A stretch of DNA of 8,125 nucleotides, taken from NCBI GenBank assembly GCA_022574115.1, contig JACZSS010000092.1:1-8125 (forward strand). Reading direction: 5' to 3'. This DNA comes from Candidatus Heimdallarchaeota archaeon (GTDB lineage: Archaea; Asgardarchaeota; Heimdallarchaeia; Heimdallarchaeales; Kariarchaeaceae). A program made the position numbers and the translations under genes. The notes under the pieces were generated by a model that had not been told where the DNA came from, searched no databases, and saw only the letters and a list, made by a program, of their open reading frames with translations. Below, one piece after another: positions 6,207 through 8,125 of this stretch (within the stretch, counting starts at the first letter, position 1; the number at the start of each line of letters is the position of its first letter).

Positions 6207-8125
6207 TTGACGAACCCAGAAATTATAAAACGAGCATTTGTATCTCTAAGTCGAATAAATGTTGTCCTGATTCTGTTATTGAGTATTTATCTATTTCCTC
6301 AGCCATCCGCTTACTTAACGACCATCGATGTTAACCCGATGATTAAGGAGTGGCCAAAGTCACACAATAACTTCCCCACAAATTTTGTTGACAAATTTGA
6401 TTCTGGATTGAACGATTACGGGAACCCCATCAAGACCATAGAACAAGCTAAAACGGATTATTCAGCCCTTTCTCCGCGACAGTTATCGCAAAGCGTGCTA
6501 CTCATGTATGCTGATACAAATGCATCAGCCGAACCAATGTTTGAAAAATTATCGAATTTGGGATTCACTGTTAATACACTAAGCGTGGTTAATTCACTTC
6601 CATCTGTGGAATTTTTGCTTGATTATGGTATTATCATGACTTGGTCCAATAATGTTCCGTTAGTTAATAATTCCCAGTGGGGTAATTTACTGGCTGATTA
6701 CATAGATTTTGGAGGAAGGGTGATCCACATGCCTTTTACATATTCACTTGATGCATCGTCGTTAGGTGGACGATTTTTATTGGAAGAATACAGCACGTTC
6801 ACTTATGTCGAGAGCGAAAATATCACCGCTGAATATTCTGGTAAACAAAGTCATGTAATAGTTGATGGTATAACTGCATATCCGACTAATAATGCCATTA
6901 TGACTGAAGCTACTAAAGGAACTCAAGTTCTTGCCACATATGAGGGAGGAATCATTTTTCTAAGTCTGAAGGGCCGAGTTTTGGGTATCAATTCTTACCT
7001 ACCACAAAATATGCTGGGTGATTTTGATATTTTGCTGACCAATGTCGTGAAGTTTATGCTTGAAAGTGATTTGGATCCACCGTTAATTACACAACCAGCC
7101 GATATTGCGTTGGAATTAGGTACTCAAAATCAACGCATTTCCTGGACCATCAGTGAGTTAAATCCTGCAACCTATGCGATAGTAAAAGATGGTGTCAGGA
7201 TAATTAACACAACATACGTAAATACCCAAGTAATTCAAACAAGTTTAGAGGGACTGACATTGGGTACTCACACTTTCACGATTACAGCACTGGATGATTC
7301 TGGTAATTCAGCCAGTGATTCAGTCCAAGTATTTGTATCAGATACTACGGCTCCTATGGTATCAAGTCCTGCAGATATAAGTTTAGCCTTTGGAACTGTA
7401 GGCAGCAATATCTCATGGACGTTATCTGATGAGGATCCAGATACGTATTCGGTATCAATAAATGGTACAATTTTTACAAATGACACATATTCAAATGGTG
7501 AAATCATTTCAGTAAATCTTGATGGATTTAATATTGGCACTTACAATTTCAATATAACTGTTTCAGACAAATCTGGTAATTTGGCCACAGACTTGGTAGT
7601 TGTAAATTTTTCTGACGTCGTAGGTCCAGGAATTACCCATCCGGATGATGTGACCCTAGAATTAGGCAATACAGGGGTAAATATTTCTTGGACATTAATT
7701 GATACCAATCCAGCCATTTTTTGGATCGTCCAAAATGGTGAGGTAATTGTTAATACTACCTTCGTAAATAATGAGATTATCTCAATTAGCCTTGCTGGAT
7801 TAGAGTTGGGTTCATATATTTTTATTATATCGGCTTTCGATGCGGTCGGTAATTTGGTCACTGATACTGTATTGGTGAATATCGTTGATACTACCCCTCC
7901 ATCCGTCTCGTCTGAGCCAAATTTGCTCTACGAGCAGGGTACGACAGGTAATCCGATCGGTTGGACGTTATCAGATGCAGATCCGAATAATTTTGAGGTT
8001 TTACAAAATGGTAGTCTAGTTCTGAGCGATACGTGGCTTGATGGGGATCGGATTGTCATCAATGTTGATGAGTTATCACTTGGAACTCATAACTTTAAAA
8101 TAGTGGTCCACGATGGAAGCGGTAA
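6207..8125 (+). CDS. Exported GATase1-like/Ig-repeat surface protein (3' end beyond the window)
   Basis: The frame is open from a stop at 6189 to the right edge. It has no ATG before residue 45, so a TTG at 6207 is chosen: it follows GGCGGTG at a fitting distance and gives a proper signal peptide (KRAF, then VVLILLLSIYLF, then PSA). Residues about 94-289 resemble the Rossmann-like class I glutamine amidotransferase / ThuA-type fold (SVLLMYADTN, LGFTVNTL, YGIIMTWSN, LADYIDFGGRVIHMPF, GRVLGINSYLP). The visible 639 residues hold no cysteine, so it is not an active amidotransferase; a binding role is likely. From residue 290 come Ig-like repeats of 89-91 residues (290-378, 379-469, 470-560, 561 onward, cut off). 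They carry DTT/P-P, ISWTLSD-DP, NGT/S, L-LGT/Y and D-SGN marks, forming a stalk. A C-terminal membrane anchor is expected past the edge. Confidence 0.85.
   Translation, partial: MTNPEIIKRAFVSLSRINVVLILLLSIYLFPQPSAYLTTIDVNPMIKEWPKSHNNFPTNFVDKFDSGLNDYGNPIKTIEQAKTDYSALSPRQLSQSVLLMYADTNASAEPMFEKLSNLGFTVNTLSVVNSLPSVEFLLDYGIIMTWSNNVPLVNNSQWGNLLADYIDFGGRVIHMPFTYSLDASSLGGRFLLEEYSTFTYVESENITAEYSGKQSHVIVDGITAYPTNNAIMTEATKGTQVLATYEGGIIFLSLKGRVLGINSYLPQNMLGDFDILLTNVVKFMLESDLDPPLITQPADIALELGTQNQRISWTISELNPATYAIVKDGVRIINTTYVNTQVIQTSLEGLTLGTHTFTITALDDSGNSASDSVQVFVSDTTAPMVSSPADISLAFGTVGSNISWTLSDEDPDTYSVSINGTIFTNDTYSNGEIISVNLDGFNIGTYNFNITVSDKSGNLATDLVVVNFSDVVGPGITHPDDVTLELGNTGVNISWTLIDTNPAIFWIVQNGEVIVNTTFVNNEIISISLAGLELGSYIFIISAFDAVGNLVTDTVLVNIVDTTPPSVSSEPNLLYEQGTTGNPIGWTLSDADPNNFEVLQNGSLVLSDTWLDGDRIVINVDELSLGTHNFKIVVHDGSG
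7074..8125 (+). repeat. Tandem Ig-like domain repeats (at least 4, about 270 bp each)
   Basis: Units begin near 7074, 7341, 7614 and 7887, giving spacings of 267, 273 and 273 bp. The protein repeats share the WT-SD core and the LG-Y/H-F closing strand. The DNA has drifted much more than in the propeller array, so this is an older duplication. Confidence 0.8.

Noticed and set aside
7268..7861. Two minus-strand frames (90 and 106 codons) opposite the Ig-repeat gene
   Set aside because: They lie antisense to the repeat units and reflect repeated codon patterns of the plus-strand protein.

Overview
The window looks like a piece of an AT-rich archaeal chromosome, most likely from an Asgard-type archaeon. 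This is inferred from gene style, not from a marker gene. Candidate promoters look archaeal: AT-rich TATA-like boxes 20-50 nt upstream of starts, and few clear Shine-Dalgarno sites. One start appears to be TTG. The last gene carries tandem Ig-like repeats of a type I associate with Asgard surface proteins (PP-S/T lead-in, WTLSD-D-P core, G-L-G-T/Y-N-F-I-D-SGN ending). No rRNA, tRNA, CRISPR array or intact mobile element was found.

Layout. 1-828 (minus, runs off the left edge): an exported beta-propeller protein of near-identical 38-40-residue repeats. 856-1116 (minus): a CheY-like receiver that stops after about two thirds of the fold and directly abuts the propeller gene. 1117-1559: AT-rich spacer. 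1560-3494 (minus): a 644-residue, C-terminally membrane-anchored solute-binding protein made of two copies, about 82% identical, of an amino-acid-binding (SBP_bac_3) module whose halves are in swapped order. 3495-4020: spacer. 4021-4881 (minus): an epoxide-hydrolase-type alpha/beta hydrolase with an Asp-Asp-His triad. 4882-5503: divergent intergenic region with a higher-GC patch that may be a decayed gene. 5504-6106 (plus): a 200-residue exported protein resembling Hcp, the type VI secretion tube protein. 6207-8125 (plus, runs off the right edge): an exported protein with a cysteine-free glutamine-amidotransferase-like domain followed by at least four Ig-like repeats.

Taken together this is mainly a cell-surface locus: four of six genes encode proteins with signal peptides (propeller, binding protein, Hcp-like, amidotransferase-like/Ig). 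The plus-strand pair is separated by 100 nt with repeats in the gap and may be co-transcribed or separately controlled. No transporter permease, no ATPase and no other type VI component is present, so the partners of the binding protein and the Hcp-like protein must lie elsewhere or not exist. The most interesting items are the swapped-order tandem binding protein, the secreted Hcp-like protein, and the truncated receiver fused in arrangement to the propeller gene.
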